Shown: positions 50,276 to 59,992, counted from the first letter of the stretch. The stretch: DNA of 64,000 nucleotides from Clostridiaceae bacterium (GCA_902362725.1 CABIXM010000005.1:129818-193817), one strand, 5' to 3'. A program made the numbers and translations. Notes: generated from the letters alone by a model not told the origin.

Positions 50276-50473
50276 TTTTAAAACCCTCCATTTTTCAAAA
50301 ATAGATTTTCACGTTTCTGATGATCACATTATATAACAGTTTATAAAAAAATGCACGTAAATTTCTGTTATGATATGGACATTTTTTGTGCTAGTTGTTA
50401 TATTTCTTCTATATAAAAGGAACATCTTTTATCAATTTCGACCGAGTTTTTACGTGGCAGGAGATTTTTTATT

Positions 50474-51397
50474 ATGAAAGCTTTCCATGAAGTGCGAAAC
50501 TACGACTCTGACTATATGGTCTGGCATTCCCGGTACGATAACATCGGGTTTCTGGCCCACTGGCATAAGGAAATTGAGCTGATCTATGTGCGTTCGGGCT
50601 CCTGTCTCTTAAGCGTCACCGACCAGACCTTTCTGGCCCGCGCCGGGGATCTGGCGGTCTGCGAGAGCGGGATGATTCATTACAGCGATTCCCACGGGAT
50701 GGACAATTCCCTTGATTTTATTATTTTCGACACCTCGATTCTCGGACCTATCTTCCAGAATCCCGGGTTCGTGCATCCGTTGGTGACAAAGGAGGAACTG
50801 GAGACTCACGGATTGTCTGACCGGCTTACCAATCTCATCGACACCGTTTCCCGGGAGCTGGAGCAGAAGAAGCCCTTTTACCAGGAGGTGGTCACTTCTT
50901 CCATCCAGACCTTCTGGGCGCTTCTGAAGCGCTGTCATCCCCGGACTGACGCGGAGCAGCTTCCCGACGGCCGGCGTTCCCGGATGCTGGGGGATCTGCA
51001 GGATCTGCTTTCCTATATCGACGAACACTACGCCGACAATATTACCCTGGAGTACGCCGCTTCCCGGATGAATTTCAGCAACAGTCATTTCTCCAGGACC
51101 TTTAAGAAGCTCATGGGCATCCATTTCGTCACTTATCTGAACCTGGTCCGGGTGGAACAGGCCGCTTCGCAGCTTCGGAATACCGGGAAGAAAATCACTG
51201 ACGTGGCTCTGTCCTGCGGCTTCAACAACATTCGCACCTTCAACCGAGTCTTCAAGGACATCACCGGATATACGCCATCGGAGTTTCTGCTGCTGGCGGA
51301 TCCGGATGTATATAAGAGAACCTATTACAATCGCCGCTCCACGGAGAAAGAGTATGTGGAGCACGATTCTTTAACCCTTGTGAAAAATCATCAGTAA
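50474..51397 (+). CDS. AraC-family regulator, likely of fucI
   Basis: The 307-residue activator-type protein has an N-terminal cupin (HWHKEIELIYVRSGSCLLSV, residues about 35-55) for a sugar and a C-terminal pair of helix-turn-helices (205-290: YAASRMNFSNSHFSRTFKKL and ALSCGFNNIRTFNRVFKDIT). It is divergent from fucI over 198 bases, so control of fucI is likely (inference). In that gap I saw an AT-rich stretch but no clear operator pair. Confidence 0.92.
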   Translation: MKAFHEVRNYDSDYMVWHSRYDNIGFLAHWHKEIELIYVRSGSCLLSVTDQTFLARAGDLAVCESGMIHYSDSHGMDNSLDFIIFDTSILGPIFQNPGFVHPLVTKEELETHGLSDRLTNLIDTVSRELEQKKPFYQEVVTSSIQTFWALLKRCHPRTDAEQLPDGRRSRMLGDLQDLLSYIDEHYADNITLEYAASRMNFSNSHFSRTFKKLMGIHFVTYLNLVRVEQAASQLRNTGKKITDVALSCGFNNIRTFNRVFKDITGYTPSEFLLLADPDVYKRTYYNRRSTEKEYVEHDSLTLVKNHQ

Positions 51398-51411
51398 AAG
51401 GAGGTTCCGCC

Positions 51412-51891
51412 ATGCCGCAACACCCCACCCTGATTCGCAAACGTCTGATCCCTCTGGAAACCCTGCGTCTGGAAAGGGACGTGGTGGTTCACCGCAGCGA
51501 CCGGCTGCTGGTCACCCGATGGACCACCATCAAACCCAAGAAAGAGCTGCATCACGGCTCTTCCTGCTTTCTCCTGAAGGAGGGCTGGAAGGTCAGCCGC
51601 TTCATCGACCATCAGGGCAATCTGATCTGCTGGTACTGTGATATCATTGCCACCAAATATGATGCTGCTACCGATACCTTCACCTTTACAGATCTGCTGG
51701 CGGACGTGCTCATCTACCCCTCCGGTCTGATCAAGGTGGTGGATCTGGACGAGCTTGCCGACGCGGTGGAGCAGAAGCTGATTACCACAGAGCAGCTCCT
51801 GGATTCCCTCCGGAAGCTGGACGCGCTGCTGCGGCTGATTTATGATGGGACGCTGCTCCCGGCGCTGGAGGACTACTGGCCGGAGGACTGA
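51412..51891 (+). CDS. DUF402 domain protein
   Basis: This 159-residue protein shows DUF402-type motifs: WKVSRFIDHQGNLICWYCDI, FTFTDLLADVLIYPSG and VVDLDELADAVE. Members include nucleoside-phosphate phosphatases and RNA-binding FAU-1-like proteins, so a nucleotide or RNA role is possible. It begins 14 bases after the AraC gene, behind AGGAGG, and is probably cotranscribed with it. Confidence 0.78.
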   Translation: MPQHPTLIRKRLIPLETLRLERDVVVHRSDRLLVTRWTTIKPKKELHHGSSCFLLKEGWKVSRFIDHQGNLICWYCDIIATKYDAATDTFTFTDLLADVLIYPSGLIKVVDLDELADAVEQKLITTEQLLDSLRKLDALLRLIYDGTLLPALEDYWPED

Positions 51892-51961
51892 CACATCCCA
51901 AAAGCTCTCTGCATCCACTGTTCTGACTATGTAAACAAATCTTCGGAGTCATTTTTAATAC

Positions 51962-52056
51962 AAAAACGCCGATGTGTAAGAACTTTATCCCGCTGTCAAA
52001 TATCAGATTTCAAATCCGTTCGATATGCGAAACACGTTCTCACCCATCGGCGTTTT
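51962..52056 (-). terminator. long-loop hairpin between DUF402 and dCMP deaminase genes
   Basis: AAAACGCCGATG...AGAAC (51963-51983) pairs with GTTCT...CATCGGCGTTTT (52036-52056) around a loop of about 52 bases, ending in T runs on both sides. It is the probable terminator for the leftward deaminase gene. Confidence 0.65.
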
Positions 52057-52075
52057 CTTATTTTCTATCTTCTCT

Positions 52076-52561
52076 TTACACTTCCAACATAATCTGCCGC
52101 CCCGTATGATGATAGGGCACCAGCTCCACGCCTGCCGCCCGGAACATGCGCTTGGAGGCCAGTGTCGCGGGGGTATCCGCGTATTTATCGCAGGCATAGA
52201 CCACGGTCTTCAGACCCGCCTGAATAATAGCCTTGGCGCATTCATTGCATGGGAACAGGGCTACGTAAATCTTCGCGCCCTCCAGACTCCCGCCCCTGTA
52301 ATTGAGAATGGCATTCAATTCTGCATGGGTCACAAATGGATACTTTGTATCATTGCTTTCTCCGGTTCGGCCCCAGGGAAATTCATCGTCATCACAGCCC
52401 TTAGGGAATCCATTATAGCCCATGGACATAATCTTATTGTCCTGACTGACAATGCATGCTCCCACCTGCGTATTCGGATCCTTGGAACGCATTCCTGAGA
52501 GCAGCGCTACTCCCATGAAATATTCATCCCAGGTGATGTAATCCTTCCGCTTATCTCCCAT
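52076..52561 (-). CDS. dCMP deaminase (ComEB type)
   Basis: The enzyme deaminates dCMP to dUMP for dTMP synthesis. The 161-residue form starts at 52561, right after GGGAGGTAAAGGC. The zinc site is THAELNAI (His, catalytic Glu) and PCNECAK (two Cys). [19 protein letters not shown] and the C-terminal block fit the late-competence ComEB/dCMP family. It is in a pyrimidine-salvage group with upp and rpiB, separated from upp by a structured repeat. Confidence 0.93.
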   Translation of the reverse strand: MGDKRKDYITWDEYFMGVALLSGMRSKDPNTQVGACIVSQDNKIMSMGYNGFPKGCDDDEFPWGRTGESNDTKYPFVTHAELNAILNYRGGSLEGAKIYVALFPCNECAKAIIQAGLKTVVYACDKYADTPATLASKRMFRAAGVELVPYHHTGRQIMLEV

Positions 52562-52620
52562 GCCTTTACCTCCCATGCTATAAAATATATCATAGTATTT
52601 TTATAACAACCCTCACATTT

Positions 52621-52749
52621 CACTATTCCGCGAGGGTTTTGACATATCCATGTCAAAATCCCGAGTTTTTCACGCGCGAACTTATGCCGACAGGCATACG
52701 TTCTGTGCACATCCAAGTGAATTGCCGTGAACTAAGTGAGCGGCAATTT
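52621..52749. repeat. structured intergenic repeat, family C, copy 2
   Basis: Same plan as 24510-24637, with different stems: TTTTGACAT/ATGTCAAAA, TATGCC/GGCATA and AATTGCCG/CGGCAATT. Linkers and the AAGTGA loop are conserved. It abuts the upp stop codon and precedes the dCMP deaminase gene. Confidence 0.78.
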
Positions 52750-53377
52750 ACTTGGTTCCGAAAATTCTGTCACCGGCGTCGCCCAGACCCGGAACGATGT
52801 AACCGTTCTCGTTCAGATGCTCGTCCAGGGCTCCGATGTAGATATCTACGTCCGGATGTGCCTCCTGCAGCTTCTTTACGCCTTCCGGAGCTGCGATAAC
52901 GCACAGGAAACGCATATTCTTTACGCCGCGATTCTTCAGCATCTGGATCGCCGCGATGGCAGAACCGCCGGTGGCCAGCATCGGGTCTACTACGAATACA
53001 TCTCTCTCGCTGCAGTCCTTCGGGATCTTGCAGTAATACTCTACCGGCTCCAGTGTCTCCTCGTTTCTGTACAGTCCGATATGGCCTACCTTCGCGGACG
53101 GAATCATGGTCAGAACGCCCTCTACCATGCCCAGTCCCGCACGCAGAATCGGGATCACGGCCAGCTTCTTACCAGCCAGCTCTTTTACCGTGGTCTTGCA
53201 GATCGGCGTCTCGATCTCCACGTCCTGAAGCTTCAGATCCTTCGTTGCCTCATAGGTAATCAGCGCTCCGATCTCGCTGACCATATCGCGGAACTCTCTG
53301 GTACCGGTCTCCTTCTTGCGGATAATTCCGATCTTATGGGCAATCAACGGGTGATCCATTACTACTACTTTAGACAT
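52748..53377 (-). CDS. upp: uracil phosphoribosyltransferase
   Basis: Upp converts uracil and PRPP to UMP, the main uracil-salvage step. The 209-residue sequence has [35 protein letters not shown], the PRPP loop [14 protein letters not shown] and the uracil-binding [21 protein letters not shown]. It is 32 bases after rpiB. Confidence 0.96.
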   Translation of the reverse strand: MSKVVVMDHPLIAHKIGIIRKKETGTREFRDMVSEIGALITYEATKDLKLQDVEIETPICKTTVKELAGKKLAVIPILRAGLGMVEGVLTMIPSAKVGHIGLYRNEETLEPVEYYCKIPKDCSERDVFVVDPMLATGGSAIAAIQMLKNRGVKNMRFLCVIAAPEGVKKLQEAHPDVDIYIGALDEHLNENGYIVPGLGDAGDRIFGTK

Positions 53378-53409
53378 TTCTTTTGTCTCCCTTTTCTATA
53401 AAATGATTT

Positions 53410-53844
53410 TTATTCGTGCTCGATTTTACCGATTCTTCTGGCGTGGCGCTCTGCTCCTGAGAACGGGGTGTTCAGGAAGGTGTCCACGATCTTGATGGCC
53501 AGGCCCGGTCCTACCACGCGGCCTCCCATGGCCAGGATATTCGCGTCGTTGTGCTGTCTGGTGGCCTCTGCACAGAAGCAGTCGGTACACAGTGCCGCAC
53601 GGATTCCCTTATAACGGTTCGCGGTGATGGAGATGCCGATGCCGGTTCCGCAGATCAGAATTCCCTTGTCGCACTCTCCGCTCAGGATGGATTCTGCCAC
53701 CTTCTTCGCGTAATCCGGATAATCCACAGCGTCTTTCGCATTATCGCAGCCGAAGTTCTTGTATTCCAGACCGTTTTTGTCCAGATAGGCAATAACTTCC
53801 TGCATCAGATCGTATCCGCCGTGATCGCAGCCTAATGCTATCAT
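53410..53844 (-). CDS. rpiB: ribose-5-phosphate isomerase B
   Basis: RpiB interconverts ribose 5-phosphate and ribulose 5-phosphate. The 144-residue protein starts MIALGCDHGGYDLMQEV and keeps the active-site Cys in GILICGTGIGISITANRYKG, the RAALC block and HNDANILAMGGR. The rpiB-upp order is common in Firmicutes and links pentose phosphate to PRPP use. The start follows AGGAGG. Confidence 0.95.
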   Translation of the reverse strand: MIALGCDHGGYDLMQEVIAYLDKNGLEYKNFGCDNAKDAVDYPDYAKKVAESILSGECDKGILICGTGIGISITANRYKGIRAALCTDCFCAEATRQHNDANILAMGGRVVGPGLAIKIVDTFLNTPFSGAERHARRIGKIEHE

Positions 53845-53860
53845 TTGTTTGTCCTCCTAT

Positions 53861-53987
53861 CGTAACTGTTCAGTGCCTGACCAGTTACGATGCAAAATCC
53901 ATGAGAATCGGCTTTGCCGATGGGATTTTGCACCCCTGAATCACTTTCTTACGCCCTCAGCAGCTAGTGCTTCGGGCTGTACTGAAC
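53861..53987. repeat. structured intergenic repeat, family B, copy 2
   Basis: It matches 29155-29300 in order and linkers. The first hairpin is CGTAACTG/CAGTTACG; the long hairpin TGCAAAATCC/GGATTTTGCA has inner stem ATCGGC/GCCGAT; TGAATCACTTTCTTACG is conserved; the third stem is GCCC/GGGC. It lies upstream of rpiB. The remaining 53988-54104 is AT-rich with nothing recognised. Confidence 0.8.
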
Positions 53988-54104
53988 AAATTACATTATT
54001 TTAGATGTTTTCAGACTGATTTCACTATCAGTCCACAGTTCTGGGTAAATTATAGCATTTTTTCACAGGAATAGCAACGGATTGTTACAGGTATTTACTC
54101 TATA

Positions 54105-54794
54105 TTATGTAAACTTGTTACTGTTCAGATATTTTAAAACACCCATCTGAATCGCCCACACCAGCTTCGCCTGATACTCCTCGTTCTGGAGCTTCGCGCA
54201 CTCGTCCCAGTTGCTTAGAAAGCCGCACTCCACGATGACCGTGGGCGCCTCCGTCTTCTTCAGCAGATAATAGGTGTCGTTGGCCTTGGCCTGCCGATGG
54301 TTTGTGGGCTCCACCACCCGCACCAGCTCTTTTTGGAGAATCTTCGCCAGCTCCCCGCTCTCCTTTGAGGTCTTATAATAGAAGACCTGCGCGCCGTGGA
54401 TGCTCTCTTCGTGATAGCTGTTCTGGTGAATACTGACCACGCAGGCCGGTTTTTCCCTGTTAATCAGCTCGCAGCGCCGCCGCATATCCTGCACCTTTTT
54501 ATTGGATGTACGCTCGTCGTAGAGGCCGCCCGCGTCTTCTCTGGTCATCAATACCTCCACGTCCTGCTGTTCCAGGAGATCCCGCAGGGCCAGCGCCATT
54601 TTCAGGTTCAGCTCCTTCTCCTGCACGCCGTCCACTCCGATTTTCCCGGGATCGTCTCCGCCGTGGCCCGCGTCAATGATCACCAGTCTGGAATCCGTAT
54701 GGTTCGCCTGCTTCGACGCCGCCTCCCGCGCGCCGCCATTTTGCCCGCATACCACTGCAGCCACCAGTACCAGCCCGGCCATCAGAACCCCCAT
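54105..54794 (-). CDS. cwlD: N-acetylmuramoyl-L-alanine amidase, CwlD-like
   Basis: This Zn-dependent amidase cuts the amide between MurNAc and L-Ala; CwlD in spore formers helps make muramic-lactam in spore cortex. I choose the ATG at 54794 (229 residues), preceded by GGGAG, over one at 54875 that directly follows a terminator T tract. One N-terminal membrane helix (VLMAGLVLVAAVVC) anchors it outside the membrane. Ligands are visible in IIDAGHGG, EKELNL and VSIHQNS; IVECGFLSN carries the catalytic Glu. The length is near that of Bacillus CwlD. Confidence 0.85.
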   Translation of the reverse strand: MGVLMAGLVLVAAVVCGQNGGAREAASKQANHTDSRLVIIDAGHGGDDPGKIGVDGVQEKELNLKMALALRDLLEQQDVEVLMTREDAGGLYDERTSNKKVQDMRRRCELINREKPACVVSIHQNSYHEESIHGAQVFYYKTSKESGELAKILQKELVRVVEPTNHRQAKANDTYYLLKKTEAPTVIVECGFLSNWDECAKLQNEEYQAKLVWAIQMGVLKYLNSNKFT

Positions 54795-54874
54795 CCGCCG
54801 CTCCCTGCCCCGAAGCGTCCCCTTAAGCGCCGCAGTCTCTCCTTTTCTATCCTGTATTTTTCCATAAAAATCCA

Positions 54875-54918
54875 TAAAAAATCCGCCATAGATTCTTTTT
54901 TAGAATATATGACGGATT
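54875..54918 (-). terminator. terminator after the YhgE pair
   Basis: Minus-strand AATCCGTCATATATTC and GAATCTATGGCGGATT pair with two mismatches and run into TTTTTT, 27 bases after the stop. Confidence 0.8.
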
Positions 54919-54944
54919 CTCTGTATTATTTCCAAAACATCCTG

Positions 54945-57143
54945 TTAAAACAGCTTCGTGCTCTCCAGCTTCTCCTCAAAATGTTCGTTCCACCTGATAA
55001 TCGGCATTCTTAAGATCAGGCCGAGGACCAGGGACGGAATCAGGTACAGGAGCAGGGTTCCCAGCTGGTTCCAGTAGTAATTGCCGTAGAAGCCTGCGAC
55101 TGTTTCACGCATGGCGTTCATGCTGTATACGAAAGGCAGGGCGTTATAGAGCTTCTGGAAGAAGGCCGGTGCCAGTTCGATGGGGAAATTGCCGCCGGTG
55201 CCTGCCACCTGCAGTACCATCAGGATGACGCTGACCGCCTTTCCGATATCTCCGAAGGACACGCAGAGGGTGTAAATCAGGTTGACATAAACCAGACTCG
55301 TGACCCAGCCTGCCAGCAGGAATAGCAGCGGGCTCTTGCACTGGATTCCCAGGAAATACAGGTCGCCCAAGCAAATCAGGGTTGCCTGCAAAAGTCCCAG
55401 AATCAGGAACAGCAGGTATCTGCCCAGATATTTCTGGTAATTCTTTACATTGGTCAGGCCGATGAGCTCTTTCTCCTTCACGCCTGCCTTCAGCATGGCC
55501 GCCATTACGACGCCGCCCACCCAGATAGCCAGGGTGGTGTAGAAAGGAGCCATGGCAGAGCCGTAATTCTCCACTTCATAGACATGCTCGGTGGTCAGCT
55601 CCACCGGTGTGGAGATAAAGCTGCCCACCACGTCCAGATCCTCGTCCAGCAGGGAATCCATGGTGTCCAGACTGTCGCGGTCCTTTTCACTCCGCAGACG
55701 ATCTGCCAGATCGGTCAGATCCGCCGCGCCCCGCTCCAGCAGTCCCCGGGAGGTCTTCAATGTCTTCTGAAGCTTCGCCAGATCGGACTCAGTGGAATCC
55801 GACAGCTTGTAGACACCGTCCAGTCCCTCGTCCATGGAATCCAGCAGTGTCGTCACCTTCGCGTCCGCATTTCCCACGGAGGAAGCCAGATCCTGCAGAT
55901 CCTTCTTCACGTGATCCTCATAATCCTTCTGAACAGATGCCGCATTGTCCGCCAGCTTGGCCAGAATTCCGTCCAGCTCCTTCTGGGCTGCAGCCGCATC
56001 CGTCGTCAGGGTACCAACCGAAGTCATGGCATCGCCCAGTCCTGTCTTCAGGGTCTGCATCAGGGTGACTGTGGTCCGCAGATCCGCAATCACGTCTCCC
56101 AGCCCCACATCCAGGCCCTGCTGCGCCAGGGAAGCATTGGCCGCGTCCAGCTGATCCGCCGCGGAGCTGTAGCCGGTGATCACCGTATCCAGCTTGGTGC
56201 TGATATCGCCCAGGGAAGTCTTCAGCTGAGCCACATCATCGGAAGTAGCTGCAGCCTGAATACCCTGCCGGACCGCCTTGGCCATCTCCTGATACAGGGC
56301 CGCACTGGATTCCAGCGCGTCGTTCAGTCGGCTGGTCGCGCCGTCCAGAGAATATTTTAACTCATTGACCGTACCCTCCAGCTCACCCAGGGAATCCAGA
56401 TCCCCGTCGGAACGGGTCTGGGTATCCTTCAGGAATGTGGAGGTGGAATCCAGCATGGTCTGAGTCGCGGAAGCCATGCTCTCAAAAGCGCTGATGGTTC
56501 CCGCAGCAGCCGTCAGGTCACTGGAAATATCTTCCAGATTATGAATCAGGTTATCGACGATATCGGACTGGTCCGCCTCGTCTGCCACATTGACTACCGT
56601 CTTCATAGCCTCCAGGGCTGCCTTGGAAATGGCTTTCACGAATTTCTCGCTCACCTCGCCCTGCACGGCATCCGCCCGCTTCTCCGTCACAATGGAAGCA
56701 ATGGCGTTCTTCTTGCCGTTGGCGTAATACTGGAGTTCCGGATTCTTCAGATCCTTTCCTGTGGAAAAGAGGGTCATCATATCCTCGCTGAAGCTCTCCG
56801 GCACCACAATGGCCGCGTAGTACTTTCCGGATTTGGCTCCCTCGATGGCTTCTTCACTGTCGGTGAATACCCAGTCCATCTCATCATTTTCATGGAAATA
56901 GGTCAGGATTTTATCGCCCAGGTTGATGTCGATAGCCAGCAGATCACCCTGGTAGCCCGCGTCGTCGCTGGCCACCGCAATCTTGATTCCGGAGGTATTC
57001 TCATAGGGATCCCAGCTGCCGCCGATGTTGAACCAGGCGTACAGCGTGGGGACCACCAGAATACCAATCATCATAATCATGGCAATGGTGTTGCCTTTTA
57101 TCTTGCGTATATCTCTCAAAAAAATCTGTAAGATGTTTTTCAT
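54945..57143 (-). CDS. YhgE/Pip family membrane protein (second of two)
   Basis: The 732-residue protein has one N-terminal helix (IAMIMMIGILVVPTLYAWFN), a long extracytoplasmic region rich in Ala/Ser/Asp with coiled-coil character (about 60-510), and five or six C-terminal helices (from about 530: PFYTTLAIWVGGVVMAAML). This is the plan of YhgE/Pip (phage infection protein) and EsaA-like proteins, some tied to type VII secretion or phage sensitivity. It overlaps the upstream paralogue by ATGA. Function is unknown; ABC-2-type export is suggested by the C-terminal part. Confidence 0.85.
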   Translation of the reverse strand: MKNILQIFLRDIRKIKGNTIAMIMMIGILVVPTLYAWFNIGGSWDPYENTSGIKIAVASDDAGYQGDLLAIDINLGDKILTYFHENDEMDWVFTDSEEAIEGAKSGKYYAAIVVPESFSEDMMTLFSTGKDLKNPELQYYANGKKNAIASIVTEKRADAVQGEVSEKFVKAISKAALEAMKTVVNVADEADQSDIVDNLIHNLEDISSDLTAAAGTISAFESMASATQTMLDSTSTFLKDTQTRSDGDLDSLGELEGTVNELKYSLDGATSRLNDALESSAALYQEMAKAVRQGIQAAATSDDVAQLKTSLGDISTKLDTVITGYSSAADQLDAANASLAQQGLDVGLGDVIADLRTTVTLMQTLKTGLGDAMTSVGTLTTDAAAAQKELDGILAKLADNAASVQKDYEDHVKKDLQDLASSVGNADAKVTTLLDSMDEGLDGVYKLSDSTESDLAKLQKTLKTSRGLLERGAADLTDLADRLRSEKDRDSLDTMDSLLDEDLDVVGSFISTPVELTTEHVYEVENYGSAMAPFYTTLAIWVGGVVMAAMLKAGVKEKELIGLTNVKNYQKYLGRYLLFLILGLLQATLICLGDLYFLGIQCKSPLLFLLAGWVTSLVYVNLIYTLCVSFGDIGKAVSVILMVLQVAGTGGNFPIELAPAFFQKLYNALPFVYSMNAMRETVAGFYGNYYWNQLGTLLLYLIPSLVLGLILRMPIIRWNEHFEEKLESTKLF

Positions 57144-59863
57144 GCCCGCTCCTCCTTCAACGCTGCCAGCAGATCGCCGTCAGAAAATCCCTGGAGCTTC
57201 AGCTGCTTCTGCATCCGCTCATGCTGATATTCCAGCCAAACCAGGTAAATGGACACGCCAATCAGTGTGCAGATCCAGAGCACCAGGAATACCAGCTTGG
57301 ACTCCACACTGAACATGAGAATCAGGAAAATCAGCGGTACCACCGCCATGGTCAGGAAGCCGAAGCGTTTCCGATTCTTATAATGCTTCTCAAACCGCGC
57401 CGCTCTCCCGCAGAATTCCTCTCTGGCCTCGCTGTCGCTTTGAAGGGCTCTCGCGATCAGCTCCGGCGTCAGATCTGTGGTTTTATCATTTTCCTCGTAA
57501 ATAATCAGATCCGCCTCCGCAAGCTTCCGGTCAAAGAGCGCGTTCAGGTTCAGGAGCAGCGGCCGCAGCACCAGTCCGATGAACAGGGCCAGCAGGAAAT
57601 ATGCCGCCAGGATACCGATATTTTTCAGCCAGGTGTTGTAATACAGGCCGCCGATACACTCACGCATGGCCGTATTGCTGTAGGTGAAGGGCATCAACCT
57701 GTAGATAGCTTTGTAGAAGCCACCCATCATTTCCACCGGGAAAGTGCCTGTGGACCCCGGAATCTGGATGATCACCAGGAATACGAAGATGGCGCGTCCG
57801 ATATGTTTAAAGGCCGCAGTAATGGCGTAAATCAGACTCAGGTATACCAGCCCCGCGATCACGCCGGTCAGGATGAAGAGTCCCGGGTGTACGCACTGCA
57901 CCTTTAAAAGATACAGGTCGCCCAGACAGATGATCAGGGACTGCACAATGGACAGCAGGATAAAGAGCATCTGGCGTCCGAAATATGCCTGTGTCAGGGT
58001 GAACTTCTTCACCTTCTCATCCTCATCCACCTCCTGCTTCAACAGGGCGATGAGCACCATACCGCCCACCCAGAGCGCCAGGTTGGTATAGAAGGGCGTC
58101 ATGCCGGAGCCATAATCCTCCACCTCATAGAAGGTGGTGGTGGTCAGGGTCACCGGTGTGGTCATAAATGCGGATACGGCGTCCGGATCCACGTCCTGCA
58201 GGTCCAGAATATCCTGATAGGCGTCGGAAGCCCGCAGGGTCTCCAGGTCATTCTGCAGTCCCGCCAGCCGGGCGTCCAGATTCTCCAGAGTGTCGCCGGT
58301 CTCTCCCAGAGCCTTGGAGCCTTCCGTCAGGCTCTTGCTCAGCTGATCCATCACGCCCTGCATCTGGGATGCTGTGGCGGAAGCGTCATTCAATGTGGTC
58401 TTCAGGTCGCCGGTCACATTGGAAACCGTATCCAGGGAGGTCGCCACGCCCGGAAGCAGGTTATTGTTCAGGCTTGCGCGCACATCCCGCAGGGTGCTCT
58501 TACCCTGGGTCAGAATGCCGTCGATACTGGTCTTGGCTGTACCCATGGTTGACATCACGTCGTTGAGCTTGCCACTGTTGGCGTTTACATTAGCCAGGGT
58601 CGTGGTCAGGGTTTCGTTCTGCTCCTGCAGCTGACCCAGCGCATATTTCAGCTTGGCCAGGCTGCCGTCTGTGGCTTCCTTCATGGCCTGAACCTCTGCC
58701 AGTGTCTTTTCCAGGTAGGCCTTGGTGGCCACAGCCGTCTGATACTTCACTTGATAATCCTCGGTGGCTTTCTCTGCATCCGGACGGGATTCCAGGTAAG
58801 CCAGCGACGCATTTACCTCGGCAATTTTCCCATTAATATAATCTATTTTTTCCTGAATCTGTGCGTCCACCACCGGGATCGTCTGCGTCAGTGTCTCAAT
58901 GGCCTTCTTGCTGTCCGTATCGATCTTCTGGCTGTAGGTCTGGCCCGCCGCCAGCAGCTTCTGGGCCTGAGTGGCCGTAGTCTCCAGACCGGTCAGTTTA
59001 GTGGAAGCCGTCGCGTACACATTATTCAGAAGGGTCTCGCCGTCGCTCAGGCTCTGGTCGAAGGAGGAACCAAAGGAGCGCACGCTCTTCCGGCTGCTCG
59101 CCAGGGCGTCCTTCGCGTCCTGAAACGCAGTGCTGCCCGCGTCAGCCGCCTCTACTGCCTTGACGAGTGTCGCTTTGCCGTGCTGAATCTGCGTTGTTCC
59201 CTGGCTGATGGTCGCCTGGAAATCCGCCAGCACCTGCTGATAGGACTGGAAATTATCCCGCGCATCGGAAATCATGCTGAGGATGTTGTCGTTGGCTGTC
59301 TCCAGATCGTCTCCCAGGGACACGCCCAGATCCTGCAGCTCCTCCGCGATGGTCTCGGATGCTACCTTATAGAATTCTTCCTCGATCTTATCCTGAATCG
59401 TGGTGGAGCCGGTGTTGGTAATCTTCGGCGCTACCGCGTTCCGTTTCTCGTTTACATAATACTTGATCTCCGGGGAACCCAAGGTTCCGTCCTCAATCTG
59501 CAGCAGATCCGCGCTGAAGGTCTCCGGAATCACGATGGCCGCGTAATATTTTCCCGATTTTACGTCATCTACCGCATCCTCTTCATCGGTAAATACCCAA
59601 CCCAGATCGTCATTCTCTTCCATCTGGTCCAGGATCTGCCGGCCTGCGTCCAGGGTTCGTTTTTTGTTCTCTGCCCCCACGTCATTGTTGGCTACGGCCA
59701 CCTTAATGTTTGCTGTGTTGCCGTACGGGTCGCGGTTCGCCGCGATATTGAACCACGCGTACAGCGCCGGGATGATACACATTCCCACGGCCACAATGAT
59801 GGCCGCCGGGGATTTTCCCAGCCGAGAGATATCTCTTTTGAAAATCTCTATCACTTTCTTCAT
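57140..59863 (-). CDS. YhgE/Pip family membrane protein (first of two)
   Basis: This larger paralogue (907 residues) shares the starting block AAIIVAVGMCIIPALYAWFN, an extracytoplasmic coiled-coil-like domain (to about 600) and C-terminal helices (FYTNLALWVGGMVLIALL onward). It also has an extra cytoplasmic tail of about 130 residues with two more helices, resembling a DUF-type membrane-anchor pair. It is translated with its smaller partner through ATGA, so the two probably form a heteromer. A divergent TetR gene and an inverted-repeat operator lie upstream. Confidence 0.85.
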   Translation of the reverse strand: MKKVIEIFKRDISRLGKSPAAIIVAVGMCIIPALYAWFNIAANRDPYGNTANIKVAVANNDVGAENKKRTLDAGRQILDQMEENDDLGWVFTDEEDAVDDVKSGKYYAAIVIPETFSADLLQIEDGTLGSPEIKYYVNEKRNAVAPKITNTGSTTIQDKIEEEFYKVASETIAEELQDLGVSLGDDLETANDNILSMISDARDNFQSYQQVLADFQATISQGTTQIQHGKATLVKAVEAADAGSTAFQDAKDALASSRKSVRSFGSSFDQSLSDGETLLNNVYATASTKLTGLETTATQAQKLLAAGQTYSQKIDTDSKKAIETLTQTIPVVDAQIQEKIDYINGKIAEVNASLAYLESRPDAEKATEDYQVKYQTAVATKAYLEKTLAEVQAMKEATDGSLAKLKYALGQLQEQNETLTTTLANVNANSGKLNDVMSTMGTAKTSIDGILTQGKSTLRDVRASLNNNLLPGVATSLDTVSNVTGDLKTTLNDASATASQMQGVMDQLSKSLTEGSKALGETGDTLENLDARLAGLQNDLETLRASDAYQDILDLQDVDPDAVSAFMTTPVTLTTTTFYEVEDYGSGMTPFYTNLALWVGGMVLIALLKQEVDEDEKVKKFTLTQAYFGRQMLFILLSIVQSLIICLGDLYLLKVQCVHPGLFILTGVIAGLVYLSLIYAITAAFKHIGRAIFVFLVIIQIPGSTGTFPVEMMGGFYKAIYRLMPFTYSNTAMRECIGGLYYNTWLKNIGILAAYFLLALFIGLVLRPLLLNLNALFDRKLAEADLIIYEENDKTTDLTPELIARALQSDSEAREEFCGRAARFEKHYKNRKRFGFLTMAVVPLIFLILMFSVESKLVFLVLWICTLIGVSIYLVWLEYQHERMQKQLKLQGFSDGDLLAALKEERA

Positions 59864-59934
59864 TGTAATTCTGTTCCTCCTCCGGATATCTGCTTTTTAC
59901 TGTGAATATTCATTGATCTTTCTCTAAAAAATAT

Positions 59935-59962
59935 ATTATAATGGAAAAAAAACAAAGAGCAA
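59935..59962 (-). promoter_or_regulatory. promoter of the YhgE pair
   Basis: Minus-strand TTGCTC (59957-59962) and TATAAT (59935-59940), 16 bases apart, about 75 bases upstream of the start. Confidence 0.6.
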
Positions 59963-59967
59963 TGACC

Positions 59968-59992
59968 AGTATGTTTTGTTTCGTAACATACT
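59968..59992. promoter_or_regulatory. candidate TetR operator
   Basis: AGTATGTT (59968-59975) and AACATACT (59985-59992) form a perfect inverted repeat with a 9-base spacer. It lies between the divergent TetR gene and the YhgE operon, next to the latter's -35 box. Confidence 0.7.
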
